Notes: generated from the letters alone by a model not told the origin. A stretch of DNA of 64,000 bases from JABDMH01 sp965223215 (GCA_965223215.1 CBDCVZ010000010.1:744001-808000), one strand, 5' to 3'; positions 8,743-19,095 are shown, counted from the stretch's first letter. Translations and numbers: made by a program.

Positions 8743-11699
8743 TCAAGATCTGATGCAGCAGAGCGAGCCACATAATCAGCGAGTATTTGCAACATCAAGA
8801 TATCGTGTTTTTGATATTGGTTGGTGTCAATGCTGTAGGCGCATAATGCCGCCTGTCTGCCGCTGCCAAGTGTAAAGGGAACAAAGGCCATAGACTGATA
8901 AAGATGCTTTTCTTTGGTCTGTACGTACCGGCCATGTTCTTTGACAAAATCATTGACGACAAGAATCTCCTGTTGCTCTATCGACCAGCATGTCAAACTG
9001 GTTTTTGCATTAAATGGTTTACTGCGAAAAGTGAAGTTACCCCTTTCTTTGGTGGAATACCCACGATAGCAGATGTCTGCACCCTTGACATAGGCAAGTT
9101 CAAAAGCTTGTATGCCTTCTTGGGCATCAAGGGCTTTTCCGATTGACATGATGATGTAATTCCAGTCGGCCCCCTGCGGGATTTGATGAATGAATCGATA
9201 GAGGATCGCAATATTAGATACCGCTTCCTCATAGTCTTCCTTTTGAGTATCCATCTCCTTGGTCTGGGCAACCAATTGCTGATCCTTTTCTAATAGCGCC
9301 TTTTTTTGGGAGCTGAGGATTTTCTCCATGTATTGTACTCGCTTGGTAAAGAATAATCGCAAATAACTCCAAAACAGGAAGATGATCAGAGCGGCCACCG
9401 CCAATAAAAATCTTGGATCGCGATATATCGGCCGGCGCACATCGAGCTCATAGACCAGGGGAATACTCCAGAGATAACCCTCCATAAGCTTTGTCCTCAT
9501 CTGTAACTCATAGGTACCTACATTGAGTGCTGTGAGGTCTACCGCATCACGTACCGGTGAGTCTTGCCAGGCTTCATCCGGATGGATAAGCGGTAGATCT
9601 GCTTTGGCAACTACTCGATACTGTAATCTAAAATGGGTAGCCGGATATGCTTGAGTCACAAGGTTAAGGCTTAAGGGCTGAGAGGTGTTGAGTCGGATTC
9701 TTTGGGGGCCATTTGAAATGGTCGAATGGCTTCCCACCGAATACGATTTTACGGTGGGTGCTCGGGTGCGAAGGGGCTTTGGATTGACCGCCGCACTTAA
9801 GGCGACCCCCTCGTCTGTTCCGATCCAAATCCTCCCAACTGGGTCAATGCTAAGGGAACGGTAGGAATTGATCACCGACGGGAGTCCACTTGATTCATCG
9901 TATAGCAAGGTCTGTCCATTTTGATGATAAATCACTCCGTTGGTAGCGGTGGCCGCCCAGACAGCACCATCTTGGGTGCAGCCGACGGACCTAATCTCTT
10001 GTTGAGCTTCTCTTGGAATATCCACGCGGATGATTTTCTCACCATCATGGGTTAGTAATCCGTCTGTGGTTGCAAGCCAGATAATACCCCGGGGATCAAT
10101 GGCTAGGTCATGAACCTCAAACCGATGATCTACGGAAAAGGGCATCGACAGGCTGATATTTTCAAAGCGGTCTTCACCAACCACGTATCGACTCAAATAG
10201 GAGTCAACACCAATGCCTGCTGCATACAAGGTGCCGCGCATGTCTTGCTTGACGACCAACGCCCTACTAGTCAACCCTTTTTCCTCTCCGTATTCTCTGA
10301 TGCTTCCATCCGTCATCACCCGCCCGACGCCAATGATCGGTCGGCCTCGCGGTGACTGACAAAACCAAAGGGTATTTGATGAATCCAAATAAATATAGAA
10401 GATCGCACCCCCCCGCTGCGAAAGATTCAGTCTGTTACTGACACGATTGCTGCGATCCAAAAGAAGCATCTCAGCATAGGAATTTCCAAGCCAGATACCG
10501 CTCGATGCTGCTTCAATGGCAGTGATCCGTTCAAAATCTCCCACCTTCACAGATTCAAACCAGTGCAACTTCTGATGAATTTTATGCAAGTCCCCAAAAG
10601 AGACCAGCACATCATTTTCTCTCCCGCTCAATAGCGAGATGGTATGATCGTGATTGAGGCCTTGAGGCATTTCAAAAAATCTGGTTTGTAAAAGATAAAG
10701 TCCATTTTGGTGAGCCACCCAGATCAGCTCCTGCTCGCCTTCAGTCGGATGAATATGGATCTGGTGTACCGATCCCAATGGTAAATCAGTCATTCGATGG
10801 GGATCATTAGAACCATAAATCTGTATCCAATCACGATCACCCGGGTATCTTTGAAATAGGCGTCCCTGTTCCGTCCCGATCATCCAAATACCATTGTCCA
10901 ATAAGTTCATGGCAGATATCTTACCACCTGGAATCGGAATACTGGGCAGGGAGGTTAGATTCCCTCGGTCTGAAATCTGAAATCCAAGCAGTTCTTCTGA
11001 TCCGATCCACAGTGTATCATCTTTTAACTGAATGGCGTGTACAGGTGATTCAATGGTGGTAACACTTTCAATGCTCTGTTCCTCCTTATTAAAGGTCAAT
11101 ATTTCACCATGATGCCTGATCAGCCAAATGGTACCATAACCATCTTGGGCAAAGTAGGTCTTAGTTGATTTACTACTGGGAGAAGCCGGTAGGGGAAGGA
11201 TCAATGAAATTTGATCCCGGGCGTTGTATTTAATCACCCGATCATTGGTTTCACTAATCCAGACTTCCTTCCCTCTGTCTACGAAAATATTGTTGGGAAA
11301 TTGTAATTCAATCGTGGAACCTTGTCGCTGCTTAAAAAATCCATGTACTTGATCATCTGCTGGAAGATGCTTGATACCATAAACATCAAGATCATTGACA
11401 AAGAGCAAAGTATCTGGACTAAAAGGTGCAAATCCATGAATGGTACGGCTCTTTAATTTGAGATTATAAGATTCAAACTCCATTCCGTTAAAGCGGTAGA
11501 GGCCCCGGTCTGATGCGATCCAAATAAATCCACGATCATCGCTCGCGATTTCGAAAACTTCGGAAAAGGGAGCTCCGGTCAGATCCCCGTACGACGTAAA
11601 GAAATATCCACGTTGGGCCAGCACTTCATAGGTGAGGAAGAAGACTGGCAAAAAGAATGATAGATTTTTCCAGGACACCAAGTCGGTCGTGTTGATCAC
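8739..11699 (-). CDS. periplasmic propeller / Y_Y_Y sensor with a cytoplasmic GAF domain and no enzymatic output
   Basis: A 986-residue transmembrane sensor. A signal peptide (about 1-28) is followed by two-component-regulator propeller repeats (such as DDRGFIWIASDRGLYRFNG and DPVGRIWIGTDEGVAL) to about residue 640. A Y_Y_Y beta-sandwich spans about 645-750, a membrane helix about 757-778, and a coiled coil rich in Lys, Glu and Gln about 785-825. The C-terminal ~155 residues look like a GAF domain (ILYRFIHQIP, then CWSIEQQEILVVND, then FVPFTLGSGRQAALCAYS). No kinase H-box, HATPase, cyclase or GGDEF motif is present. Its stop overlaps the start of the GluR0-like channel, so a signal may pass to that channel; this is inference. 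Confidence 0.87.
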   Translation of the reverse strand: MINTTDLVSWKNLSFFLPVFFLTYEVLAQRGYFFTSYGDLTGAPFSEVFEIASDDRGFIWIASDRGLYRFNGMEFESYNLKLKSRTIHGFAPFSPDTLLFVNDLDVYGIKHLPADDQVHGFFKQRQGSTIELQFPNNIFVDRGKEVWISETNDRVIKYNARDQISLILPLPASPSSKSTKTYFAQDGYGTIWLIRHHGEILTFNKEEQSIESVTTIESPVHAIQLKDDTLWIGSEELLGFQISDRGNLTSLPSIPIPGGKISAMNLLDNGIWMIGTEQGRLFQRYPGDRDWIQIYGSNDPHRMTDLPLGSVHQIHIHPTEGEQELIWVAHQNGLYLLQTRFFEMPQGLNHDHTISLLSGRENDVLVSFGDLHKIHQKLHWFESVKVGDFERITAIEAASSGIWLGNSYAEMLLLDRSNRVSNRLNLSQRGGAIFYIYLDSSNTLWFCQSPRGRPIIGVGRVMTDGSIREYGEEKGLTSRALVVKQDMRGTLYAAGIGVDSYLSRYVVGEDRFENISLSMPFSVDHRFEVHDLAIDPRGIIWLATTDGLLTHDGEKIIRVDIPREAQQEIRSVGCTQDGAVWAATATNGVIYHQNGQTLLYDESSGLPSVINSYRSLSIDPVGRIWIGTDEGVALSAAVNPKPLRTRAPTVKSYSVGSHSTISNGPQRIRLNTSQPLSLNLVTQAYPATHFRLQYRVVAKADLPLIHPDEAWQDSPVRDAVDLTALNVGTYELQMRTKLMEGYLWSIPLVYELDVRRPIYRDPRFLLAVAALIIFLFWSYLRLFFTKRVQYMEKILSSQKKALLEKDQQLVAQTKEMDTQKEDYEEAVSNIAILYRFIHQIPQGADWNYIIMSIGKALDAQEGIQAFELAYVKGADICYRGYSTKERGNFTFRSKPFNAKTSLTCWSIEQQEILVVNDFVKEHGRYVQTKEKHLYQSMAFVPFTLGSGRQAALCAYSIDTNQYQKHDILMLQILADYVARSAASDLE

Positions 11700-11967
11700 A
11701 TGATCGTGAATTTATGAAAACTCCACGAGGGTCGCTTCATCGTCTTATTTAACCTTTAGCGAGCGACGACCCTTTTCAACTTATGCGACCGAAATTCACT
11801 CTGACTAGTCAATCGGAAATTACTTCAGATGAACTACTGGCGAAGTCCAGTGACTTTAAGTACATGTGCACGTCCATCCACAATAAATGTTTATCAGGTC
11901 CAGGGTGATCCAATTTGGAAGCACAATTTGGAACCACCGGATAAGATGAAAGAACTATCTTACCGAT

Positions 11968-13905
11968 ATGATTTCTGACTCACGTAAGTACTTTGTAAAA
12001 GTTAGATTATCGAGGTTGATCCTCTTAGTAGCACATCTGGCGGTACTGTCTGATTCGGCCCAAAGCCAATCGGTCACGGTTTATGGCCATGTTTATGGTC
12101 TGCCTGAAAACCAACCTATACCATATGCCAATATTGGAATAGTAAATTCTTCGCTGGGTACCATTTCAAATTTCGATGGAAGTTTTACTATAAGGATTGA
12201 ACCTAGCTACACCAAGGACAGCTTATTATTTTCGGCACTCGGGTATCATCCAATTACAGTGCCGGTCAAGGCCTTACTGCAAAAACCAACTCTAAATGTT
12301 TTCCTCAAGGAAAATGTGTATTCACTGACGGAAATAGTGGTTTCCGATACCAGACTCAAAAATAGAATTAAGACGGTTGGCAACCGGCACCATCAAGGAG
12401 GAACGTTATATGCAGACACGGTCCATGCCGGTGCCACCATGGCACTATTAATCAGTAACAAGAATAGGAGGGGAGCTTCACGTTTTAATTATCCCATCTA
12501 TATCACGCACACTGACGTGATGATTGTCAACAATACCTTTGAGCATTTTAGAGTAAGGGCACGCATCCTTCAAGCGGTGGAGAAGGGAGGGAGGTTATAT
12601 CCTGGTGACGATATCCTGCAAGAAAGTGTAGTTGTTGAGTCTGACATCTACGAAGGCTGGTTAAGGTTTGATTTTGCTGGTCAAAACATCGCTGTCACTG
12701 AAGACTTTTTCATCGCCTTCGAATGGATTCTAGATAAACAGGACCGCGTAAACCTTCACACCCAGTACCGAGATTTTCAAGAGAAAAACCCAGATAAAAT
12801 TAGACGGCAGACCAGCATCATTGCAGGCAAGGAAATCACCTTTGATAATTATCAGGGTAACTTCTTTTTCGGTACTTCCTTTGGGGTCTCTGTCGAGCAT
12901 AGTGTGCTCCGGGATTTTACCTGCTATTATCGGTTAAATAGCTTTGGGAGATGGTTGGTCAGTCCAACTGTATTGACCGCAAGGGTGGGGCTGAGCTCAA
13001 CTCCGACGCCTTTAGGAGATCGCAGCAGCGCTTTAAGTGATTTGGCCGATATCGGGCCGGCAAGGTCGTTCTACATGATCTCAGGTCAGAGCTCCAGGAT
13101 GGTTGGGGATAGCAGTGACTCGACACCAGGTTTTTATACGGTGCTACCAGAACCCATTCAAATTCAAGTGGTTCGCGAATGGAATACACTGAGTTTTTTT
13201 GCATTGAATGCGAGCACTTATCCTTACCGTATGCAATTATCATTTTCGAGAATCTTTAATCTTACTCCTACAGTTAAATTCAAGGAGGCAGTGGTTTATC
13301 CTGGCCGCACTCGCATTCATGTTTTTGATGTCGTTTTCTCAGACTTGGACAACTATCATTACGAGCTTGGCGTAGTCCAAACCATCGGTGATCCAAATAA
13401 GAAAACCGATATGGAATATCCCTACCTCATTCCATTGACGCACGGGAGCGTATTGGAACTAGGAGATTCATTAGCTACGCTGGACCAAACCGACCATTTT
13501 CAATTGGATCAGGGTTCACCTTTGGTGGCGAGCCGAAAGGGCATCGTATGTTCCTCATGTCGCGAAGTGGGACAGCAGACCACCATTTCTGCAAATTGCA
13601 GTGTCGAATTACGCCATGCCGATGGAACCATGATGGTTTACGATAATTTGGATTCTGCTGAAATACAGGTAGAAACCAAACAAACAGTTTTACCCGGTGA
13701 TACGATTGCACGGATGTTAAAATCGAAAGCGGTTCAATTGAAACTCTATGAATTGGATGATTCCGGATCCTTACAACGTCTAACCATCCACTACCTGAAT
13801 GGAAGCAATTCGCTACAGCCCTATTCTCGCTTGAGTGCGAACCTCATCGTCAAGCATCCCCCTAAATTATTACGGCAGGAGCATTCTTCTTCACTGGTAA
13901 GATGA
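11968..13905 (+). CDS. exported protein: CarboxypepD_reg-like domain, long middle region, degenerate M23-like C-terminal segment
   Basis: This has 645 residues, with a signal peptide ending near DSAQSQ. Residues ~35-125 are a carboxypeptidase-regulatory-like beta-sandwich (TVYGHVYGLPENQPIPYANI, NFDGSFTI), common on Bacteroidota surface proteins. The middle (about 130-430) matches the region seen in many such proteins but has no known activity. The last ~150 residues resemble the M23 peptidase fold: HFQLD fits an HxxxD motif, then GSPLVASRKGIV and ELRHADGTMMVYDNLDS, and LPGDTIARM. The catalytic His of YGHL-type motifs is replaced by Asn, and no HxH is seen, so it is probably not a peptidase. 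The gene stands alone. Confidence 0.7.
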   Translation: MISDSRKYFVKVRLSRLILLVAHLAVLSDSAQSQSVTVYGHVYGLPENQPIPYANIGIVNSSLGTISNFDGSFTIRIEPSYTKDSLLFSALGYHPITVPVKALLQKPTLNVFLKENVYSLTEIVVSDTRLKNRIKTVGNRHHQGGTLYADTVHAGATMALLISNKNRRGASRFNYPIYITHTDVMIVNNTFEHFRVRARILQAVEKGGRLYPGDDILQESVVVESDIYEGWLRFDFAGQNIAVTEDFFIAFEWILDKQDRVNLHTQYRDFQEKNPDKIRRQTSIIAGKEITFDNYQGNFFFGTSFGVSVEHSVLRDFTCYYRLNSFGRWLVSPTVLTARVGLSSTPTPLGDRSSALSDLADIGPARSFYMISGQSSRMVGDSSDSTPGFYTVLPEPIQIQVVREWNTLSFFALNASTYPYRMQLSFSRIFNLTPTVKFKEAVVYPGRTRIHVFDVVFSDLDNYHYELGVVQTIGDPNKKTDMEYPYLIPLTHGSVLELGDSLATLDQTDHFQLDQGSPLVASRKGIVCSSCREVGQQTTISANCSVELRHADGTMMVYDNLDSAEIQVETKQTVLPGDTIARMLKSKAVQLKLYELDDSGSLQRLTIHYLNGSNSLQPYSRLSANLIVKHPPKLLRQEHSSSLVR

Positions 13906-14142
13906 AAAATGCATGGTATCCACTTTTCCCATCCCTTACTTTGCTAAAAAAAAACAGGTGCCACACAGTCAGGAATTCGTGGCGGCCCTGATTACGATCT
14001 AAATTAAGTGCTGGGAATTTTTGTTAAGACCATCCGTCAAGGTTGACCTTCCGGTTATGTGCTGCACTAATCCCTGCAGCTTATAGCCCACCCGTTACAG
14101 TAATGACTCATTTGCTTAACTTTAGGATACACATCCTAGGCC

Positions 14143-16425
14143 ATGAAGTCAAAGCGTAAACTAGCAGCTATCATGTTCACGGACATCGTAGGCTACACCG
14201 CCCTGATGGACCATGATGAACAACGGGCATTTGCTGTGCTTAATTCGAACAGGCAGCTGCAAAGGCCCATTATTGAAAAGCACAATGGCCAGTGGTTAAA
14301 GGAAATTGGAGATGGCGTACTCGCAAGTTTTGACACCATTACCGATGCGGTAATGGCAGCAGGTGAAATTCAAGACTCCAGCCAGCACATCGCTGACCTG
14401 CAACTAAGGATTGGCATCCACTTGGGGGAAGTAATTTTTGAGGGTGATGATGTGTTCGGCAGTGGAGTAAATATTGCCTCGCGAATTGAATCTTTGGCCC
14501 CTCCCGGCGGCATCCTGGTCTCTGAGTCCGTGCACAAAAATGTGATCAATAAAAGAGGCATTACGACTACCTTAGTGAAAGAGGAGCAACTCAAAGGTGT
14601 CAGAGAACACGTGAGAATTTATCAGTTGGAGTTGGATAAAGCTCAAGTGGCAGATACCCGACCTCATGCAGAAGGGGTCGTTCAACCCAAAATAAAACAA
14701 AGACTAGCAGAGCCAAGAAGGCTACTCTTGGTTGCTGCCAGTTTGCTTCTCCTTGCTCTCGGATATCTGGGGATTAGTAAGGTTGGTGCTGGAAGTAAAG
14801 CAACTTCGACCCTAGAAACAAAGAATAAATCAATTGCTGTCCTTCCCTTTGTAAGTCTCAGCGACGATCCTGAAAAACAGTACCTGGCGGATGGAGTCAT
14901 GGATGCGATTTTGCTGCATTTATCTAAGATTGAGAATCTAAGAGTGATCACTCGAACTTCAGTGGAACGATACCGGAACACCAAAATGTCTATTCCTCAA
15001 ATCGCTGCTGAATTAAATGTAGACCACATTCTTGAAGGTAGCTTTCAAAAGCAGGGAGATCATGCAAATCTTATCGTTCAACTGAGTAATGCGGAAAAAG
15101 ACGAAGATCATCTCTGGGCGGATGAATATCCACGCGACTGGTCAGACATCTTCGCGGTGCAAAGTGAAGTCGCTCAGACGATTGCTAGCAAACTACGGGC
15201 AGTGATTACACCGGCAGAGAAGCAACTGATAGAAAAGAAGCCCACCACCAGCCTCACCGCTTACGACTTTTACCAACGAGGTAGATCTGAGCACGTTAAA
15301 TATCTTTTAGATAATCAACAAAAGGATGCTTTGGAAAAAGCTGCGCAGCTCTATCACAATGCCTTGGAATATGACTCAACTTTTGCACTAGCCTATACTG
15401 GATTGGCACATGTCTTTTGGAATAAGCATTATTGGGATGCACTCATCAGCGAAAATTTAATGGATAGCATCATTGAGTTGGTAAATACCGCTCTTTCTTT
15501 TGATGACCAATTAGCTCAGGCCTATGTGATAAGAGGCAACTACTTTCGTTTTAACAATAATAATGAACAAGCCGTCATCGAATATGATAAAGCAATCAAA
15601 TACAATCCTAGTTCAGGTGAAGCCTACTGGAGAAAGGCCATCTTATATGAGCATGATGATCTGCTAAAATCGATCTACTATTTTCAAAAAGCTGCCTCAC
15701 TATACAGAGGAGCCAGGTTACCACAAATTTACCGAAGGTTTGGCAGATCCTTTGCAATTGCTGGCTTTAAGGATGAGGCCATCCACTATACAGAAGAGGC
15801 CCTCAAGTTGGACAACGATTCTGCCCTTTACTACGCAGCATTATCAGAGATTGAAGATGGGGCTGGCAATCCAAAGGAATCCATAGAGCTGGGGGAGAAG
15901 TCATTTTCCATGGATTCAACGAACGCTTGGATTGCCTATCTGTTGGGAATCCAGCACATGTTTCTAGGGCAAAATGAAGAATATTTGAGATACATGCAAA
16001 AACATCACGCCCTGGTCAGTGATCTGGATAATCCCTCACCCTTTACCGTGTTTAGAATCGGACATGCCTATTGGGTCAACGGAAACAAAAGTGAAGCAGA
16101 GATCTACTTTGATAGGGGTACTAAGTTTTATACTGAGATGATAGGATTGGGACGCCATTTCTACCATGATATGCACACGTATTATAACCTGGCGGCCATA
16201 AGTTCGTTTATTGGAAACCGGGAGAAGGCTTATGAATACCTAAGACTTCTTAACCAACGCCCAAGAATGCCTAGATGGATGATAAAGGACATCAAAAATG
16301 ATCCTCTATTCAAAAATTTACGAGATGATCCAGAGTTTGAACAAATCGTGGATGACGTAGTCGAAAAATATGAAGCTGAACATGAAAGAGTAGGGGTCTG
16401 GCTGGAGGAAGAAGGTTTACACTAA
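14143..16425 (+). CDS. class III adenylate/guanylate cyclase with TolB-like and TPR domains
   Basis: This has 760 residues. The N-terminal cyclase homology domain (about 5-175) has the metal-binding Asp in AAIMFTDIVGYTALM, the second metal site in KEIGDGVLASF, and DDVFGSGVNIASRIES, so it should be active and make a cyclic nucleotide. One membrane helix (LLLVAASLLLLALGYLGI, about 196-214) separates it from a TolB-N/FlgO-like domain (SIAVLPFVSLSDDPEKQYLA, ILEGSFQKQGD). From about residue 365 there are tetratricopeptide repeats. This layout is a known multidomain family in Bacteroidota and Proteobacteria. The cyclase is cytoplasmic and the TPR part probably periplasmic. The signal sensed is unknown. 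It has its own 237-base upstream region. Confidence 0.88.
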   Translation: MKSKRKLAAIMFTDIVGYTALMDHDEQRAFAVLNSNRQLQRPIIEKHNGQWLKEIGDGVLASFDTITDAVMAAGEIQDSSQHIADLQLRIGIHLGEVIFEGDDVFGSGVNIASRIESLAPPGGILVSESVHKNVINKRGITTTLVKEEQLKGVREHVRIYQLELDKAQVADTRPHAEGVVQPKIKQRLAEPRRLLLVAASLLLLALGYLGISKVGAGSKATSTLETKNKSIAVLPFVSLSDDPEKQYLADGVMDAILLHLSKIENLRVITRTSVERYRNTKMSIPQIAAELNVDHILEGSFQKQGDHANLIVQLSNAEKDEDHLWADEYPRDWSDIFAVQSEVAQTIASKLRAVITPAEKQLIEKKPTTSLTAYDFYQRGRSEHVKYLLDNQQKDALEKAAQLYHNALEYDSTFALAYTGLAHVFWNKHYWDALISENLMDSIIELVNTALSFDDQLAQAYVIRGNYFRFNNNNEQAVIEYDKAIKYNPSSGEAYWRKAILYEHDDLLKSIYYFQKAASLYRGARLPQIYRRFGRSFAIAGFKDEAIHYTEEALKLDNDSALYYAALSEIEDGAGNPKESIELGEKSFSMDSTNAWIAYLLGIQHMFLGQNEEYLRYMQKHHALVSDLDNPSPFTVFRIGHAYWVNGNKSEAEIYFDRGTKFYTEMIGLGRHFYHDMHTYYNLAAISSFIGNREKAYEYLRLLNQRPRMPRWMIKDIKNDPLFKNLRDDPEFEQIVDDVVEKYEAEHERVGVWLEEEGLH

Positions 16426-16588
16426 CTGCATCCGATCTTTCTTTCAGATATGTTTATAAATGGGCTCACTAATTTATTGAAACAATACCATCGAGTCATT
16501 CTTTCGGAATTAGAGTAAAATTACTTCTTTCGTAGTTTTTGCCTCTGCATAAAAAAGTACACGGATATGGACCAAGAAACTGCCCTAG

Positions 16589-16993
16589 GTGATAAAAATA
16601 TTGAGCCCAGACGATGCATTAATTTCGAGCACAATTGGAGACAAACAACAGATCTGGGCACAGGTTATGGCTTATCTATATGACAACAATCGAGACATCT
16701 CTGAAATTTGGAGGTATTATCACGATGGAAAGAGTTGGCTGTTTCGCTCTTTGATAAAGAAAAAGACAATATTTTGGATTAAGGTATTGAAAGATACTTT
16801 TAAAATCGTGTTTTGGTATCCGGTACGGTTAGAATCCAAGATCCTGGAGAGTGATTTACCCGACTCACTGAAAATACAATATAAAAATGCGAAGACCTTT
16901 AATAATACTCACTGTATTTATGTTGATGTTCAAGATGCTAGCGATCTAAAAAATATTAAGAAACTGATTGATTTCAAACTAGGGAACTTGTAA
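16589..16993 (+). CDS. DUF3788-like protein
   Basis: A 134-residue soluble protein with no signal peptide. It resembles DUF3788 proteins: an N-terminal QQIWAQVMAYLYD segment, a tryptophan-rich WRYYHDGKSWLFRSLIKKKTIFW core, and a C-terminal DASDLKNIKKLIDFKL that fits the usual basal end. The family has no proven activity. The start is GTG at 16589; an ATG at 16567 lies in another frame and soon meets a stop. Neighbours give no clue to its job. Confidence 0.65.
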   Translation: MIKILSPDDALISSTIGDKQQIWAQVMAYLYDNNRDISEIWRYYHDGKSWLFRSLIKKKTIFWIKVLKDTFKIVFWYPVRLESKILESDLPDSLKIQYKNAKTFNNTHCIYVDVQDASDLKNIKKLIDFKLGNL

Positions 16994-17535
16994 AAAAATG
17001 TGGTACCACTCTTAGTGGAAAAATGAAAGGTGCAGGAACCAATCTAGCAGCTACAATGCACCTGAGATCAGATCTTCGGCAAACTAGAGAAAACTAGTCT
17101 CTACCAAATCCAATCCTGCCGCAAGGGCCCATGACCAATTGACTTGAATTGCGATGCACCAACAATATCAAGGGTCATCTGGTGGCGTGGATGCTTGAAT
17201 AACGACGAGAGGAATGAAGGCAGTGCGGGCTGGCTAAATCATGTGTGGAGAAGAAATCATTATTTGCTTGATCCTTAAATAGACAATACAAACCCCGAAG
17301 CTACAAAAGAAGAAGTAAATGCTTTTCGTTTCCATGTTTTAATGAAGGCCCGGACGGACATGGTCTGATGACGGCATGCTGCAACAGCGTTAGATGTTTT
17401 GGAATAAACCTACTAGGTTTACTATCTTGTATTTCTCGGTAGTGTGTGATGCCGGAAAATCTGAGTGTCGGCACGCCCGAATAGCCGCAAACCATCATAA
17501 TACGTTAGAAAAACCATTAATAGAAAACAAGTATT
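16994..17535. other. intergenic stretch with a small palindrome
   Basis: No gene is supported. A perfect 10-base palindrome, GTGGTACCAC, lies at 17000-17009, directly after the DUF3788 stop, with a short hairpin CCACT-ctt-AGTGG at 17006-17018. It may help end transcription but lacks a clear U-run on the plus strand. Overlapping open frames near 17301-17624 are shadows of the next gene's start region. Confidence 0.35.
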
Positions 17536-18489
17536 ATGAAGAGCTTAGTCATTTTATTCATTGTGTGTGCTGTCAACTTTCTTCTTACGGCCCAGGAAAA
17601 TCATTTATTCCAAAACGAAGATGAAGAGTATATTGATAATCTTTCAGAAAGCATTGGCGATATAGAATTAAATCTGGATACCCTAGATGAAGACTATTAC
17701 GTGATTCGAGGAAAAGGAGTGGCGGGGAACATTGGTGTGTTCGTCGGCGAAAATGGAGTATATCTAATTGACAATCAATGGTCAGCTTTATCAGTTCGGA
17801 TTAAAGAAATGGTTGCTTCGATAAGCGACAAGCCAATCAAGCTTATCATAAATTCACATTTTCACTTTGACCACACCAACGGAAATCTGGCTTTTGGTCA
17901 GGAGGGGATTCCCATCTTGTCTCATGTAAAAGCCCGCGAAAGAATGCAGAGAAGGCAAGTACTGCATGGCTTTAATTCGGTGGTCCAAAATCCCTATCCT
18001 TCGGTGGGATTACCAACCATGACCTTTGCAGACAAAATGATATTTCATGATGGAGATGAAATTATTGAGTTGGAGTATTTTCCAAACGCTCACACAGACG
18101 GAGACATCATTGTTCATTTTAAGAAAGCAGATATTTATCATATGGGAGACATTTTTGTCACGTATGGAATTCCGGTCATAGACCCTGACGGAGGAGGTGA
18201 TATATATGCCCTTATTAAAACCATAGATTATACCATAGCACATTCAAAAAGTACCTCAAAATTTATTCCTGGACATGGTCCTGCCTGCTCGAAGAAGGAG
18301 TTGATCGTTTTTAGTGAATTACTACATCTTATTTTGCAAAGTGTCGAAGATTCAGTGAAGAATGATAAGAGTCTAGAACAAACAATCCTAGATACAAAAA
18401 CAAATATTGGGGAAGATGTAGGAGGGATCGACAAAGATAAATTCATTACCATGGTCCATCAGATGGTCACCAAACGCCATAATAGATAA
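17536..18489 (+). CDS. exported metallo-beta-lactamase-fold hydrolase
   Basis: This has 317 residues and a signal peptide (MKSLVILFIV... cut near LTAQ), so it is periplasmic or secreted. The zinc-binding motifs are intact: HFHFDH at residues 108-113, His186 in AHTDGD, Asp205 in HMGDIF, and His247 in PGHGP. The layout is closest to class B-like or SoxH/quinoprotein-relay MBL proteins. A true carbapenemase role cannot be claimed; many relatives have other substrates. It is followed 110 bases later by a SnoaL-like gene, possibly in the same transcript. Confidence 0.88.
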   Translation: MKSLVILFIVCAVNFLLTAQENHLFQNEDEEYIDNLSESIGDIELNLDTLDEDYYVIRGKGVAGNIGVFVGENGVYLIDNQWSALSVRIKEMVASISDKPIKLIINSHFHFDHTNGNLAFGQEGIPILSHVKARERMQRRQVLHGFNSVVQNPYPSVGLPTMTFADKMIFHDGDEIIELEYFPNAHTDGDIIVHFKKADIYHMGDIFVTYGIPVIDPDGGGDIYALIKTIDYTIAHSKSTSKFIPGHGPACSKKELIVFSELLHLILQSVEDSVKNDKSLEQTILDTKTNIGEDVGGIDKDKFITMVHQMVTKRHNR

Positions 18490-18598
18490 ATGGGGAAGAT
18501 GGCCCAGAGATACCATCAAAAGTTGCAGTGAATTGATCTGCGAACTTTGTGATCCAATGAAACATGCCAATAGAAAGAACGAAGTACCTAATACAAAG

Positions 18599-18940
18599 AT
18601 GACACCATTGAAATTAGCCAAAAAATATATGGCCTGCGTCTTCAAAGCCGTAGATTTTGATGAATTGAGAAGCATCCTTGCGGATGACTTACAATTTGAT
18701 GGACCATTTTTTAATTTTGATACGGCAGATGATTATGTGGATTCACTTCGTTCTGCTCCCCCTCAAGGGTTTGAATATGAAGAAATTCGGTGCTATGAGG
18801 ACGATTCTTCAGCCAACTTGGTCTACCTTTTCTCAAAACCAGGGATCTCAACGGCTATGTCACAGACATTTTGGACAAATCATGGGAAAATTACTCGTAT
18901 CCTGCTGATTTTTGACACCGGTGTATTTCCATTAGCATGA
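18599..18940 (+). CDS. SnoaL-like / NTF2-fold protein
   Basis: About 113 residues from ATG 18599 (MTPLKLAKKYMACVFK). Features fit the NTF2-like cone fold: an N-terminal helix, DFDELRSILADDLQFDGPFF with the acidic patch usual for the fold, and a C-terminal strand ILLIFDTGVF. An open frame extends upstream to 18533, but the family begins near the chosen start. Possible catalytic or binding role is unknown. Confidence 0.65.
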   Translation: MTPLKLAKKYMACVFKAVDFDELRSILADDLQFDGPFFNFDTADDYVDSLRSAPPQGFEYEEIRCYEDDSSANLVYLFSKPGISTAMSQTFWTNHGKITRILLIFDTGVFPLA

Positions 18941-19075
18941 AATGGTGCATTAAAGACAGATGGTTAGATCATGGGTCTTAGATCATGTGGATAGACGAGA
19001 GAAGTGCAGGTGTATGTGTTATTTTAATAATGATGGTGGCAGGCCCTCCGACAGTGAAATGTCTTGAGCGCCAGA

Positions 19076-19095
19076 GGCTGGCTGTGGTGCCAGCC
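19076..19095. repeat. perfect 7-base hairpin
   Basis: GGCTGGC and GCCAGCC flank a six-base loop (tgtggt), with partial extension of the stem on both sides. No T-run follows on either strand. It lies 53 bases before the next start and could be a REP-like element or an mRNA leader structure. Confidence 0.4.

Noticed and set aside
17536..18489. Carbapenem-hydrolysing class B beta-lactamase
   Set aside because: The zinc ligands fit the fold in general, but the residues needed to define a B1-B3 subclass could not be established, and many relatives have other substrates.
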